Below are positions 28,248-39,095 of a stretch of 53,679 nt of DNA, one piece after another. The notes below the pieces were generated by a model. The model made no database searches, was not told the origin of the DNA, and was given only the letters and a program-made list of their open reading frames with translations. This DNA comes from Prorocentrum cordatum. Taxonomy: Eukaryota > Sar > Dinophyceae > Prorocentrales > Prorocentraceae. The translations under genes and the position numbers were made by a program. Positions within the stretch are counted from its first letter, which is position 1, and the number at the start of each line of letters is the position of its first letter. The stretch lies in the NCBI GenBank assembly GCA_963575745.1, contig CAUYUJ010014258.1:368458-422136 (forward strand), in the 5' to 3' direction.

Positions 28248-28739
28248 ATGCATCTTTCAATTGAGCCCCGCATGCGGGTTCCTCCTGAGGCAGCACACTC
28301 AAGGGATGGCGTGGACGACTGGGATCTGGCGCGGCCGCTTCTGGGAGCAAGCCCGATTTTGGACAGAAGCCCGAACTCGTCTGGAATGTTTGTGAAATCC
28401 TTCCGAGGAGCGATTCCCGACACGGCCAGAGCGGATGAGGAGAGGGTAGATTTCTCCTACAGCCCGAATGCGTTCGACGACAAGGTTTTTTCTGCAGCAC
28501 CTCTCAGCTTCCAGCAGCTGTGCGACCTCTCGGAGATGCTGGAGTGGATCGCACTCGGGATGTCAGTGGCTGTTGTTGTGGCTCTCTTCCGGTTCGGCCT
28601 GGACGGGAGTGCAGCAAGGCTCATTGGTACCGTCCGCTCAAGTGTCATTTGCGCTGCAGTTTGCGTCGTGGTCGATATACTGTTAGTAGGAGCTGCTGGT
28701 GGCCGTCCACTGCCAGGCCTGTTCCAGTCTTACTACTGA
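28248..28739 (+). CDS. Putative two-helix membrane protein or its terminal exon
   Basis: A 163-codon frame from the first in-frame ATG after the element at 28074-28219. The N-terminal ~95 residues are polar (DGVDDWDLARPLLGA, ADEERVDFSYSP). Two hydrophobic segments follow at about residues 99-116 (EWIALGMSVAVVVALF) and 131-150 (SVICAAVCVVVDILLVGAA), then a short tail, GGRPLPGLFQSYY. Composition and the clean stop suggest real coding. The true start is unsure: CTGAGGCAG|CAC (about 28294) is a possible acceptor, making this a terminal exon. No family recognised. It converges with the minus frame ending at 29272. Confidence 0.5.
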   Translation: MHLSIEPRMRVPPEAAHSRDGVDDWDLARPLLGASPILDRSPNSSGMFVKSFRGAIPDTARADEERVDFSYSPNAFDDKVFSAAPLSFQQLCDLSEMLEWIALGMSVAVVVALFRFGLDGSAARLIGTVRSSVICAAVCVVVDILLVGAAGGRPLPGLFQSYY

Positions 28740-29271
28740 GCGGCTTGCAACTGACCAGTGCCCGAGCAAGGAGAACTTGCTGACCCGTGGCGCTGCTCAT
28801 GGTATGCTTGTAGGCGCGACCCGAAGGGTTCCCTGACTGACCAGGACGTGGACAACGCGAGAGGGATGAGGCAGGTACATAGGGGGTCCAGGATAGGTTA
28901 GGACGCGGCGACGTGATAGTACCGTCCGCTCCGGGTGGCGTGTCAAACTAGTTTGAATATTTCTGTTGTTTGAATGTTTTTTTGTCCCGCGATGCGCCCC
29001 CCTATCTTTACCTTTCCCAGTATATTTCTCGTTCTTATTCTCTTTCTCTTTCTCTATTTCTCTACCTCTCTGCGCATGCGCGTTGCTCTGTGTACGCCTT
29101 CCTTCTTTCTACGTCCCGCCCTTTTAGGGGTCACCCTCTCGGCTTGATTGGGCCCCCGATTTTTCTTGAGAGATTCTTCTTTGGGCTGTCGATAATTTCG
29201 CAGGAGTTCTTCGAAATAGCTAGTCCATACTTTAGATGATGCTGGCAAGCGATTCTTTTGAGTTCAACCTA
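28740..29271. other. Interval between converging frames
   Basis: About 530 bp, becoming T-rich at 28960-29110 (TTCTCTTTCTC runs). No gene seen. It would contain both 3' untranslated regions. Confidence 0.5.
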
Positions 29272-29531
29272 TCAATCGGGATCCTGAAACATCAACTTTC
29301 TGGCAAACTGGCTTCTCATACTTTGCCTCTCCCTCTCCATAACTCCCTGCGGCGGACCTGCCGAATTCGGCAGGATCTTTCCGCCCGTGTGCTCTAGTGC
29401 CCGACAGAAGGCCGCACGATGCAGCCCAGGCTGCGTTGTGAGCTTCGAAGCTGCTTCCGCGAGGCTTTCGGCTGGTCCGAGAGGTTGGCTTTCCTTTGCA
29501 AGCGGCGCTGAAGCTGGCGGCAGCACGCTGA
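29272..29531 (-). CDS. Candidate C-terminal exon, unknown protein
   Basis: The minus frame reads VLPPASAPLAKESQPLGPAE, then SLAEAASKLTTQPG, AAFCRALEHTGGK and ERQSMRSQFARKLMFQDPD, and ends at TGA. Helical, charged and compositionally even, unlike the repeat-driven frames nearby. Proposed acceptor ATAG| or GTCAG| near 29527-29531. No homologue recognised. Upstream exons would lie at higher coordinates and were not identified. Confidence 0.4.
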
Positions 29532-29920
29532 CTATTGCGAATCGAATCGAACGTGCCAGGTTACAGAGGAGGGGGGGAAGAGGGCTTGGGAGAAGAGGGA
29601 TGCCCAGAGGAGGCGAGGGAGCAGGAGAAGAGAGAGAATGGCTGGAGGACGGGGAAGACGCACGAGGAGGGAGAGGCGATGGAGGCTCAGATGCGTGCGC
29701 CACGACCAGGCCTCGAACTGCGAGCGCAGTCTACGGCAGACGCCGCGAGTAAGGAATTGCCTTCTCAGGCGATTGCCTCGGGGAGCTCCCCAACCTCCCT
29801 GCCCGGAAGACGGCTGCACGTGGCGGGCTCTGGCAGCCCGGAGCCCGAAGAGGCTGTCCTCTCCGAGGGGCGCGTCTTCTGCTTCCGCCGGCCTTCCGCC
29901 GGAGGAGCCGCCCCCGTTTT

Positions 29921-30117
29921 TCGGGCCGGACGAAAGGGGGGGGGATTGGGAAAGGGGGGGTTACGAAATTTGCTGCATGCGGCTGGTTTCGGCCTCACCG
30001 AGGGGCCCATTCCTCGATACATGGCCGCCTCCGGCGCTGGGAGGCGCCGGGAAAAGCAGCTGCGCGAGCTGATTCTCCCCCCCCACCTTTGCTATCCCCC
30101 CCTTTCGCCCGATCCGA
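29921..30117 (+). mobile_element. 196-bp inverted-repeat element, copy 2 (filled site)
   Basis: 197 bp, same ends (TCGGGCCGGACGAAAGGGGG / TCGGATCGGGCGAAAGG) and interior as 27309-27504. Flanked by GTTTT and GTTCT, a 5-bp duplication with one change. The sequence on both sides (GGAGGAGCCGCCCCC and CCTCCGCC, then GCTTCCGCCGACC) is repeated uninterrupted at 30308-30378. Confidence 0.9.
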
Positions 30118-30307
30118 GTTCTCCCTCCGCCAGCTTCCGCCGACCTTCGCCGCCCTCTCGTGCGGGGACTGGGTGCCGGCGGTAAGCCGTCAACCAGGTT
30201 GCCGCCAGGGCCCTCGTATAGAGCTCTTGACGCGCAGAGCGCTGAGAAAATACGACGAGAAGGCTTGCCTGAATATCAGCTTGGAAACTCGAGACATGTA
30301 TTTTTTC

Positions 30308-30378
30308 GGAGGAGCCGCCCCCGTTTTTCCTCCGCCGGCTTCCGCCGACCTCCGCCGCCCTTCTCGCGCGGGGACCGT
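30308..30378 (+). repeat. Paralogous empty site of the 196-bp element
   Basis: Reads GGAGGAGCCGCCCCC-GTTTT-TCCTCCGCCGGCTTCC without the insertion. Compared with the filled copy it shows one GTTTT where the filled site has GTTTT...GTTCT. The duplicated host segment continues through CGACCTCCGCCGCCC and GCGGGGAC. Confidence 0.85.
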
Positions 30379-30560
30379 GCCCGGACGGCGCGGGCGTCTG
30401 CGCGCCGAGCGGGGGCGGCACGTGGGCGCCTCTCGCGAGAGGCTCCCGGGAAGAGCGCCCGGCCGGCCCTCCGAGCCACGGCGGGCCCCTCGAAGCGGCA
30501 CGAAGCACTCCGCTGTCAAGCAGAGCGGCGCAGCGTCCTGGCTCGCCTGTAGCCCTGCCA
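30379..30560. other. Unassigned GC-rich stretch
   Basis: Overlapping frames are open on both strands, but none carries recognisable domains or splice sites that I trust. Confidence 0.4.
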
Positions 30561-30562
30561 AG

Positions 30563-30618
30563 CAATGTTCGAAGAACCTTTTCTGTGGTTTCCACGAACT
30601 GTTCTTAGAACATTTCTG

Positions 30619-30688
<70 letters not shown>

Positions 30689-30756
30689 AAAAATTCACAT
30701 TGGGTTTATGTTCTAAGAACATTGTTTGTGTTCTTAGAACATTTTTGGGGTTCTAA
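30563..30756. repeat. 66-T tract with GTTCTTAGAAC palindromes
   Basis: An uninterrupted run of 66 T (30622-30687). On both sides lie near-palindromic GTTC-TTA-GAAC and GTTC-TAA-GAAC motifs (five within 190 bp) plus GTTCGAAGAAC. A poly(T) this long on the plus strand could be the poly(A) of a minus-strand retrocopy, but no gene-like body or target duplication adjoins it. Confidence 0.85.
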
Positions 30757-31385
30757 GAGAATTTCGTGGTATGACTAGGAAAGCCGGGACGGTCGGTCCC
30801 TGCCTGCTCAACATTGGGAAGCCTTTCTGTGAGTCCCCCAAGAGTCCTTACGAACCCTGAGGAGTCCAGAGGGATGTTAAGCGAGCCTCGCAGATCCCGA
30901 GGAAGCCGTAGAGCCCTCGCGCCACGCGCGCAGGGCCCGTGGGGTCCCGCGCTGGGAATCGGAAGGGATCCTTAGGCATCCTTGCCATTTGCGGGGTATC
31001 GATTCCCTTTTCGGCGGGACTGCGAATCGATTCTTTCTGGGGGCGGTGACAAGCACAACAAACCGAAGGAACAACGCGGACTAACGTAAAGCACCAGATG
31101 CGAATGGCAGAAACACATCAGACACGAAGGACAAACAATACACCAACGAAATCACTGGTTCCACTACATACTTCACCGTTTTATTGTCTAGTGTTTTTCT
31201 TTTCTCCTCGTTCTCTCCCTTCCTTTCCGCCCCCCCATCCCCCCGTTGTACATTCTCTGGAAGGCAAGGCGGTGACTTATTTCAGAGGGGGCGACGGTGA
31301 GGAGGGGGAGAATCAAGGGTGTGAGCAGAAGGGGGGAGGGCCCAGGATGAGGGATAGCGAAGAGGATTCTAATAACAAAGTGGAT
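30757..31385. other. Unassigned stretch
   Basis: Contains GATTCCCTTTTCGGCGGGAC and GCGAATCGATTC near 31000-31040, and an A-rich segment 31040-31160. No gene recognised. Confidence 0.4.
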
Positions 31386-31620
31386 ACTGGTGGTGCTGGG
31401 GAGGAGGAGGAAGAGGAGGAGGAGGAGGAGGAGGAGGACCAGGAGGAGGAGCAGGAGGAGGAGAAGAGGGAGGAGGAGGATGAGGAGGCAAAGGAGGAGG
31501 AGTTGGAGGAGGAGGCGGAGGAGGAGAGGAGGAGGAGGAGGAGGAGGAGGAGGGGGAGGCGGAGGAGGAGGATGATGAGGAGGAGGAGACGGAGGAGGAG
31601 GAGCGAGGGAAAGGATGTGG
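31386..31620. repeat. (GAG)n tract
   Basis: Purine-only trinucleotide array with a few GAT and GTT interruptions. A short (CTC)n array of opposite polarity follows at 31716-31756. Confidence 0.95.
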
Positions 31621-31715
31621 AGGGGGAGGAACATGATGGGGTGAGCCTCGTCCTCCTCCCCCTTTCTGTCCCTCGCTCTCCTCCTCGCCCCCCTGCATCC
31701 CTCTTCCAGCTGCCC

Positions 31716-31756
31716 GTGCCTCCCTCCTCCTCCTCCTCCTCCTCCTCCTCCTCCTC
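31716..31756. repeat. (CTC)n tract
   Basis: Short pyrimidine array inverted with respect to the preceding (GAG)n. Confidence 0.9.
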
Positions 31757-32059
31757 GCCGTTCTCCTCCCGCGCCCTCTTCCCTTCTCCTTCTGCTCCTC
31801 CCTGTGCGTCCCCATCCAATCGCCTCATCCGAGAGAATTCGCCGCTCTGCCCTCCAGAGGGTGAGAGGCGGGGTGAGGGAGAGTGGGAAGGGGCGCTGGG
31901 AACGATGAGAGAAGGGACGATGGGGCAGTTGAGCGTTGGATTGAGTCATGCAGTCTGGATTGTTTGTTTTTGGTGTAGGTTGTCTTGCCTTTCCAGCCTT
32001 CTGGCTTTGGCTTTTTTCGTTTGTTTTTTTTTCAGTTGTCCTTAAGCCCTCGCTTGGCA

Positions 32060-32737
32060 GAGAGAGAGAGAGAGACACCGATAAAGGGAGAGAGAGAGAG
32101 AGAGAGAAACTGGACACGAAGACGGCGGTTCCGTCACAGCTGGCAATCGCAGGTGCCAGGGCCGCAAGAGCACGCTTAGCGTTGGTGCCCACCTTGGTGT
32201 GCGGGGGACGTTGGAAACACCCCCCCCCGGCGCAAAGCGACTGGAGAAGCAGGCGGGGTGCTGAGCAGGCGATGCGCCACGTCTCTCGGCGCCCCGCGGT
32301 GGATGGGCCCAGGTCGGCAACGCCCCGGTTGGCGGCCAGGGAACAAGGGCTCGGCCGCTATGCGGCTTGTGGAAACGGGGCGTCCCCCGTCCCCGCAGCC
32401 AGGCACTGATGCCGCGTGGCCGCGAGAGAGAAAGAGAGAGAGAGAGAGAGCGAGAGACATATATATATATATATATATCTAGGTATAACGGTCGAGAGAA
32501 AGAGGGAGAGTGAGTGAGTGAGTGAGTGAGTGAGTGAGTGAGTGAGTGAGTGAGTGAGTGTGAGAGAGAGAGAGAGAGAGAGAGACAGCGAGAGTAAGGA
32601 ATATGAGTAGTGATGGTATCAATGTGTAAAAAGGGAGAGAGACAGAGAGAGAGAGAGAGAGTGAGGGAGAGGGATGTAGAGAGAGAGAGAGAGAGAGAGG
32701 GAGATAGAGAGAGCGAGACAGAGAGCGATATCAGTAC

Positions 32738-32792
<55 letters not shown>

Positions 32793-32945
32793 AAGAGATC
32801 GAGAGACAGAGACGGGGAGAGGCAGCGAGAGGGAGAGAGAGAGAGAGAGGGAGAGAGGGAGAGAGGGGGAGGGAGAGAGAGGGATACATCTAGAGAGAGC
32901 GATAGAGAGAGAGAGAGAGAGAGGGAGTCAGAACGAGAGAGAAAA

Positions 32946-32983
<38 letters not shown>

Positions 32984-33065
32984 GGCGAGAGCAAGATACA
33001 GAGGGAGAGAGAGAGAGGGAGAGAAACGAGAGAGAAACAAGAGAGAGAGAGAGAGAGAGCGAGCA
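32060..33065. repeat. (GA)n and (GAGT)n satellite
   Basis: About 1 kb rich in GA dinucleotides. The part 32105-32430 is unique sequence between two GA blocks. A pure (GTGA)n block lies at about 32508-32560 and a short (TA)n at 32459-32478. Ser/Leu or Glu/Arg frames across it are artefacts. Confidence 0.95.
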
Positions 33066-33529
33066 ACACACCTCACACAACAGAGGAGAAAGAGTGAGAG
33101 GGTTGATGGGGAGCTGGATCAGGAGAAAGGGTGGTGGTGGTGGTGGTGCTACTACCACTATTCCAATTTTGCTTTCAGCGCGCATCCACGTGGGTGTTTG
33201 TGGCCAAGATTTCGGGGCAAGAGTGCGAGCCCTGAAGAGGTTGCCACGAGCTTTAAAGCCAAACCAAGTCTAGACCCTTTGCTTAACCCCTCCGAGCCCA
33301 TCCAGAAACGATGCCCAGACGATCTGCCCTGATCATGGATGTGGAGGAGCATCATGTGGAACAAAGGGCTGGGTAAGACGTCGTACCCCAAGAGGAGGAG
33401 GATGAAGGAGGAACCAGAGGACCAGGAGCAGGACGAGCAGGAGGAGTGGGGAGAGGGGGATACAGGGGGAGGAGGGAGGAGGAAGGACAAGGATTAGGCG
33501 AATGGCTGCATAATGCCTTCGGGAGTCTC
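33066..33529. other. Unassigned stretch
   Basis: A short GGT repeat at 33131-33150, then unique sequence and a purine-rich part (33385-33490). No gene recognised. Confidence 0.4.
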
Positions 33530-34430
33530 TTCGGATGTCGTTTGAGAGCTTCTTGGAGTCCTCTTCGGGCGTCTTGGAGGTTTCTTGGCCGTTCCTGGGA
33601 CCTCTTGTGGTGTCTCGGGTGCCTCTGGGGGGGCCTCTTGGGGCCTCTTGGGGGCCTCTTGGGTGCCCCTTGGAGGCATCTTGGGGGTGTCCTGGGGGCC
33701 CCTTGGGAGCCTCTTGGGGCCCACTGGGCACCTCTTGGGGCCCTCGTGGGGCACCCTTGGGAGCCATCTCGAGGCCATCTTTGGAGGAGATCGATCACAG
33801 GACGGTGCCAAACTACGCCCCTCCCCCCCAGGAGGCCAACATGTGGCCAACACCTTAGTTCAATCAGAACTGTTGGCCTTCTCGCCGAGGCCTCTTTGGG
33901 CTTCTCGGGTGCCTCCTCGGGGTCGTGTCGTGGGCCTCTTCGGGGTCTCTTTGGGAGCCTGTTGGGGGCCTCTTGGGGCCTCTTGGGGCATCCTGGGACT
34001 TCTTGGGGGGCCTCCTTGGGAGCCTCGAGGGCCATCTTGGGTCATCTAGGAGGAGATCGATCAAAAGAGGGGGGCTCCTCAATTTGGCCCCCCCGGCCCC
34101 GGGAGGCCAACCTGTGGGTCAAAATCTTTGTGCAATAAGTGGTTCTGGTCTTCTTGCCGAGGCCTCTTGGGGCGTCTTGGGTGCTTCTGGGGGGCCTCTT
34201 CTCTGGGAGGCCTCGTGGGGCCTCTTGGGGGTCTGTTGGGAGCCTCTTGGAGGCATCTTGGGGCCTCCTGGGCGCCTCTTGGGGCCGTTTCGGGGCACCC
34301 TTGGGGCCATCTTGGGGCCATCTAGGAGGAGATTGATCAAAGGACGGTCCGTACTAAATTACCCCTCCCAGCAGGCCAACATGTGGCCAAAGCCTTGGTA
34401 AAATCGGTGATTCCGACCTTCTCGCCGATG
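33530..34430 (+). repeat. ~270-bp higher-order repeat of the GGCCTCTTGGGG motif
   Basis: Three units recognised by GAGGAGATCGATCA at 33784, 34050 and 34326 (GATTGATCA in the last), each followed by GGAGGCCAAC or CAGGCCAAC, CTTCTCGCCGAGGCCTC or CTTCTTGCCGAGGCCTC, and a run of 11-12-bp motifs. Same core as 18743-22830 but a different unit architecture. Confidence 0.9.
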
Positions 34431-34540
34431 CCAGTTCGGACGCTCTGACGACCGCAAGCCGTCTCGCTCACCACTCCCACCCGCCTTCCCAACACAGAAG
34501 TTTTTTTTCCCGAGTCTCAACACACCGCCGAGGAGCGCCA

Positions 34541-34725
34541 CGCATACCATGTGCGCCACAGGCTCAGCTGCACCTGGCACCCTGGAGGCCCAGACGTGCG
34601 AGGCGCGGCAACTGCGGCACGTGCTCCACGACCGCCAAGTGCGCCACGTGCTCCAGCCGCGCCAGGTGCGCCGCGTGCCCGGCGCGCGCAGTGCGCGCGA
34701 GGTGCGCCGCTGCACAGCCGTCGCC
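34541..34725. repeat. GTGCGCCACGTGC minisatellite
   Basis: Short degenerate units of GTGCGCCACGTGCTCCA and GCGCCAGGTGCGCCGCGTGC. Confidence 0.75.
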
Positions 34726-34849
34726 CGGTGGACCCCGCACTCTTTTTTGACATGTGGCCTGCGCGCCTCGAAGGATTGCAAAAAAACCTGTGGCATCCTT
34801 TTTTTTTGTTGCATTTTTTTTTTTTTTTTGCAATCCTGTTTTTTTTTGC

Positions 34850-35195
34850 AATTATTTTGTGACAGTTGGTCTGCGCGCAGCGAGCAATACGCCAGCACCG
34901 CCGCCGTCGCTCTCAAAAAAAACAGTGCAGAGTGGTCGCGGGGGGCGCCCGCCGAGTGGCTCGTGGGGCGCCCCCGCGCGTGCTCCGGGTTTGGAGGCAG
35001 CGTGCAGTCTCTGTACTGCTTTTTGGCGGGGACGGCCGGCTTGCGCGCAGCTGGTGCGCAACAAGCAGCATGCCGGCGCCTCCGCCGCCCCTGTCAAAAA
35101 CCAATGCAGAGAGTGGTCGCGGGGCGCCCGCGCACGCTCGAGATCTGGAGGCAAACTCGATTCGGTATTGTTTTTTTGACAGGGATGGTGGGGGG
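34850..35195 (+). repeat. Two-copy ~190-bp tandem repeat with T/A runs
   Basis: TGCGCGCAG, GCGCC(T/G)CCGCCG, TC(A)n, ATGCAGAG or GTGCAGAG, TGGTCGCGGGG, CGCCCGCGC recur in the same order. T-runs at about 34799-34855 precede it. Confidence 0.75.
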
Positions 35196-35389
35196 GGGGT
35201 TGGCATGTCCTGGGTTGGCCCGCGGTCGGAGGGGGACGGGGTGTTTCATCATCCCCGAAGGAGAAGGGGGGGTCGGAAGAGGAATCTCCCTAGCCTGAGC
35301 CACTCACGCCCTAAAGGGCTGGTGGGATTCACCAAACAGTGCGTGCTCTTAGGGTTCTTTTTTCTTTTCGACGGGGCTGGGCCTGATTG

Positions 35390-35620
35390 CCGGTCTGGCG
35401 GCTATGTTGTGGTCGTCGCCGCCCCGTCGCCGCCTCGTCGCCGCCCGTCGTCTGGGTCGGATTGTCGGTCTTGTGGCTATGTTGTCGCCGTCGCCGCCCT
35501 GTCGCCGCCCTGTCGCCGCCCTGTCGCCGACTCGTCGCCGCCCGTCGTCGGGGCCGGTTTGTCGGTCTGCCGGATATGTTGTAGCCGTCGCCGCCCCGCC
35601 GCCGCTTCGTCGTGGCCTCG
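35390..35620 (+). repeat. GTCGCCGCC minisatellite
   Basis: Three ~80-110-bp units containing TTGTCGGTCT, GGCTATGTTGT (GATATGTTGT in the last), CGTCGCCGCC and CGCCCGTCGTC. Confidence 0.85.
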
Positions 35621-35629
35621 CATCCTTGT

Positions 35630-35790
35630 ACCACTTAAACTGCACCGCGTGGACTGCACCACATACATTGAACTGCAAATATTGCCTCACATAGATTGCA
35701 CTACATATACCGCACAACACATATTGCACAACATAGCTCGCAGCATGTATCTGGTACACCATACATCGCGCACCGTATGTTACACATCAC
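35630..35790 (+). repeat. CACATAGATTGCA minisatellite, locus 1
   Basis: Degenerate ~18-20-bp units, ACTGCACCACATACATT and GCACAACACATATT. Related units lie at 38945-39095 and as single motifs at about 36297, 40450, 41452 and 42520. Confidence 0.8.
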
Positions 35791-35835
35791 GCCTGAGAAA
35801 ACCCCAATCAGTGGATGATTTGAACATTGATACTA

Positions 35836-36240
35836 TGGATCTTGAGATCGATTGTGAGATCGATAATGAGATCGATAGTGGAATCGATAGTGAGGACGAT
35901 TGTAAGGTCGATCGTGCGACCGAGAGTGAAATCGATTCAATGAGGTCGATAGTGAGGTCGATCGCGAGATCGCTCATGCGATCTCTAGTGAGATCGCTTG
36001 TGAGATTGATAGTGAGATCGATTGTGAGATCGATGGTGAGTCCGATCGAGAAGTCGGTCATGAGATCGATGGTGAGCTCGATCGATAAAAATATCGACCA
36101 GGAACCCGGAAACCCAGGAACCTCGCCGCCCTCCGAAATCGGCCCGGAACCCAGAACCGGGAACCCCAGGAACCCCGGGAACCCGGAACCGGGAACTCGG
36201 GAACCCGGGAACCCAGCCTGCCACCAAAATCGGCGGGGAA
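35836..36240. repeat. GAGATCGATAGT and GGGAACCC arrays
   Basis: The first 245 bp are a 12-bp repeat, GAGATCGATNGT (rich in GATC sites). The next ~145 bp are a 9-10-bp repeat, GGAACCCGG. Both are degenerate. Confidence 0.9.
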
Positions 36241-36957
36241 TGTTGCTAAATCTTTCATTTTCCGCTAGGACCCCTTCAGTGCAAGCACTGATTGGGGAAA
36301 CATAGATCGCACACCATTGATTAAACTGCAGAGGTCGTGCCAAACATACGGGGAAGCTGGAAACATACATGCGGGCCGGGCCCGGTTGTGTTGCATGCTC
36401 CGGGCTTCCGGTTGTGTGTTTTCTCGTCGGGCCGCACCGAACTTTTGAAACTGGCTAGTGAAACTCATCTTTGTAACCATCTGCTTCTGTTTCATTCCAA
36501 GGGCCCCGCGCGCGCCCGCCAAAGCCTTGCAACCATCTTTGTGTTCCCGTCCGCTTGTGTTTCCTCGTTTGGCCTAGGCAGGCTGCCCAAGTGGTTTGCG
36601 CCGACGGCGCTTTCTTGCGCGGCGGCGGCCAGGCTTTTTTACTCCCGCTGCGCCAGCCTTCTGTGTTTTCTAGTCCGCGGCTCGGGCGCGGTGGCCGAGG
36701 CCGCGACACGATCTTTGTTTTATTTCTGCGGGGCGCCCTGCAGTGTTTTTTTGTTTGGGCGAGGGCCGCCCCCTGTTGGCCACTTGGGCCCTTACGTTTT
36801 TTCCCAACCCTCCTGCGTTGGGTTCTCGTTTTGAATAGAGCACTGCTCGCGCGTCTCCTTCCTTCCCGTCCCTCTCTTCCCCCCTGCCTTTTACCTCGCT
36901 CGTCGTTGCATGTCAGCCTGCTTCCTACCTGGTTATCCCTGTGCCACTTGCGAGGGC
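36241..36957. other. Unassigned stretch
   Basis: Unique sequence. The frame open at 36555-36960 on the plus strand runs on into the 102-bp array. No motif recognised. Confidence 0.4.
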
Positions 36958-38255
36958 TGCTGGGGGCTGCGATCTGTGAAACTGTCGCCACTTTCGAGGC
37001 CTGCTGGGGGGCCCAGCGCAGTGGGTGCTCACCGCAGATTCAAATTAGACCTCGCCATCCCTGGGGGGCTGCGATCTGTGAAATTGTCGCCACTTTCGAA
37101 GCCTGCTGGGGGACCCAGCACAGTGGGTACTCACCGCAGACTCAAATTAGACCTCGCCATCCCTGGGGGGCTGCGATCTGTGAAACTGTCGCCACTTTCG
37201 AGGCCTGCTGGGGGGCCCAGCACAGTGGGACCCACCGCAGATTCCAATTAGACCTCGCCATCCCTGGGGGGCTGCGATCTGTGAAACTGTCGCCACTTTC
37301 GAGGCCTGCTGGGGGGCCCAGCACAGTGGGTACTCACCGCAGATTCAAATTAGACCTCGCCATCCCTGGGGGGCTGCGATCTGTGAAACTGTCGCCACTT
37401 TCGAGGCCTGCTGGGGGCCCAGCACAGTGGGTACTCACCGCAGATTCAAATTAGACCTCGCCATCCCTGGGGGGCTGCGATCTGTGAAACTGTCGCCACT
37501 TTCGAGGCCTGCTGGGGGGCCCAGCACAGTGGTACTCACCGCGGATTCCAAATTAGACCTCGCCATCCCTGGCTGCGATCTGGAAACTGTCGCGATGCTG
37601 TGAAACCGTCGCCATCCCTTTCGAGGCCTGCTGGGGGGCCCAGCACAGCGGGTACTCACCGCAGATTCCAAATTAGACCTCGTCATCCCTGGGGGGCTGC
37701 GATCTGTGAAACTGTCGCCACTTTCGAGGTCTGCTGGGGGGCCCAGCCAGTGGGTACTCACCGCAGATTCAAATTAGACCTCGCCATCCCTGGGGGGCTG
37801 CGATCTGTGAAACTGTCGCCACTTTCGAGGCCTGCTGGGGGGCCCAGCACAGTGGGTACTCACCGCAGATTCAAATTAGACCTCGCCATCCCTGGGGGGC
37901 TGCGATCTGTGAAACTGTCGCCACTTTCGAGGCCTGCTGGGGGGCCCAGCGGTACTCACCGCAGACTCAGATTAGACCTCGCCATCCCTGGGGGGCTGCG
38001 ATCTGTGAAACTGTCGCCACTTTCGAGGGCTGCTGAGGGGCACAGCACAGTGGGTACCCACCGCAGATTCAAATTAGACCTCGCCATCCCTGGGGGGCTG
38101 TCGCCACTTTCGAAGGCTGCTGAGGGGCACAGCACAGTGGGTACCCACCGCAGCCTCAAATTAGATCTCACCATCCCTGGGGGGCTGCGATCGGTGAAAC
38201 CGTCGCCACTTTCGAGGGCTGCTGAGGGGCACAGCACAGTGGGTACCCACCGCAT
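36958..38255 (+). repeat. 102-bp minisatellite (34-codon period)
   Basis: About thirteen copies of a 101-102-bp unit: CTGCGATCTGTGAAACTGTC, GCCACTTTCGAGGCCTGCTG, GGGGCCCAGCACAGTGGGTA, CTCACCGCAGATTCAAATTA, GACCTCGCCATCCCTGGG. Because the period is three-divisible, a plus frame repeats LRSVKLSPLSRPAGGPSTVG, then THRRFKLDLAIPGG. Indels near 37430, 37540-37610 and 38098 break it. The last three units are a subfamily with GGGCTGCTGAGGGGCACAGC. Confidence 0.95.
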
Positions 38256-38944
38256 GTTGGCCAGCTACTCTTGCCACTTCAACGGTCAACCGACAACAAC
38301 CTTCAACGGTCAACCGACAAAAAGAGTCACCTTTCTTTCTTCTCCCGCCGCTTTCGTCCTTGTTCTCCTTCTGCAGTCACCTTCCCTCTGCTGCTGCCGT
38401 GCTGATGGTTCGGCTTCCCGCACGTTTTGCTCCTGCTCTGCGTTCCTGACTCCCCATGTCCTCTTCGAGCCTGTAGCTGTCGCCCCTCGTTCTTGTATGG
38501 TTCTCCTGCGCATCATGTCGTAGGCGCGTGTCCCAAGTAGCTTACACATCAAGTTGACTGTCCATGCAAGTTTCGGCCAACTCCTCGTTTCCATTGATAC
38601 AAATGGGTTGGGTACGTCACAGGGTAATTTCCTTTTGGGCAGCCCTTTGTGTTTTTGGCCATCGGCCCGAGCGGAGCCCCGCAGGATTAATTCGACGCCT
38701 ATGTTTTTTACATGTGTTGGGCCAGCCCCATCCGCCTTCGTTGCGGTTCGCCTTTTCCTGCGCGGAGATCGCCGTCGGGCTGGTTGGGGGCTCTTTGGGG
38801 CTATCATGAGGTCTCTATGTTTTTGCGTTCGGGGCGCGGGCCCCCTTTTTTTTTATTTTCGCAGGCCGGCGCGAGCGCGATTTCCTCTATTCTAACCACT
38901 CTGTCCGTTGTGTTTCCAGCCCTTAGTGTTACCAGCTTCCCCGT

Positions 38945-39095
38945 ACTGCACCACATATGTTGCACCTCGTTGATTGTACCACACATAGTTCAATGCATAG
39001 ATGGCACGACAGAGATCCCACAACATATTTCGCCCAACGCAGATTGCACCGCATATGCTGCACAGCATAGACCGCACAGCATGTACCTCTCAACA
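38945..39095 (+). repeat. CACATAGATTGCA minisatellite, locus 2
   Basis: Same degenerate units as 35630-35790 (TGCACCACATATGT, TGTACCACACATAG, TGCACCGCATATGC). It borders the first of three large tandem units. Confidence 0.8.

Noticed and set aside
30563-30756. Heat-shock elements (nTTCnnGAAn)
   Set aside because: The palindromes are GTTC-TTA-GAAC with three bases between TTC and GAA; a heat-shock element needs two.
34754-34920. Poly(A)-tailed retrocopy suggested by T- and A-runs
   Set aside because: The runs belong to a degenerate two-copy tandem repeat and no gene body or target duplication adjoins them.
36555-38523. A repeat protein with 34-residue units
   Set aside because: The frame is broken by indels in several units and there is no start context or domain. 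Kept only as a finding about three-divisible periods.
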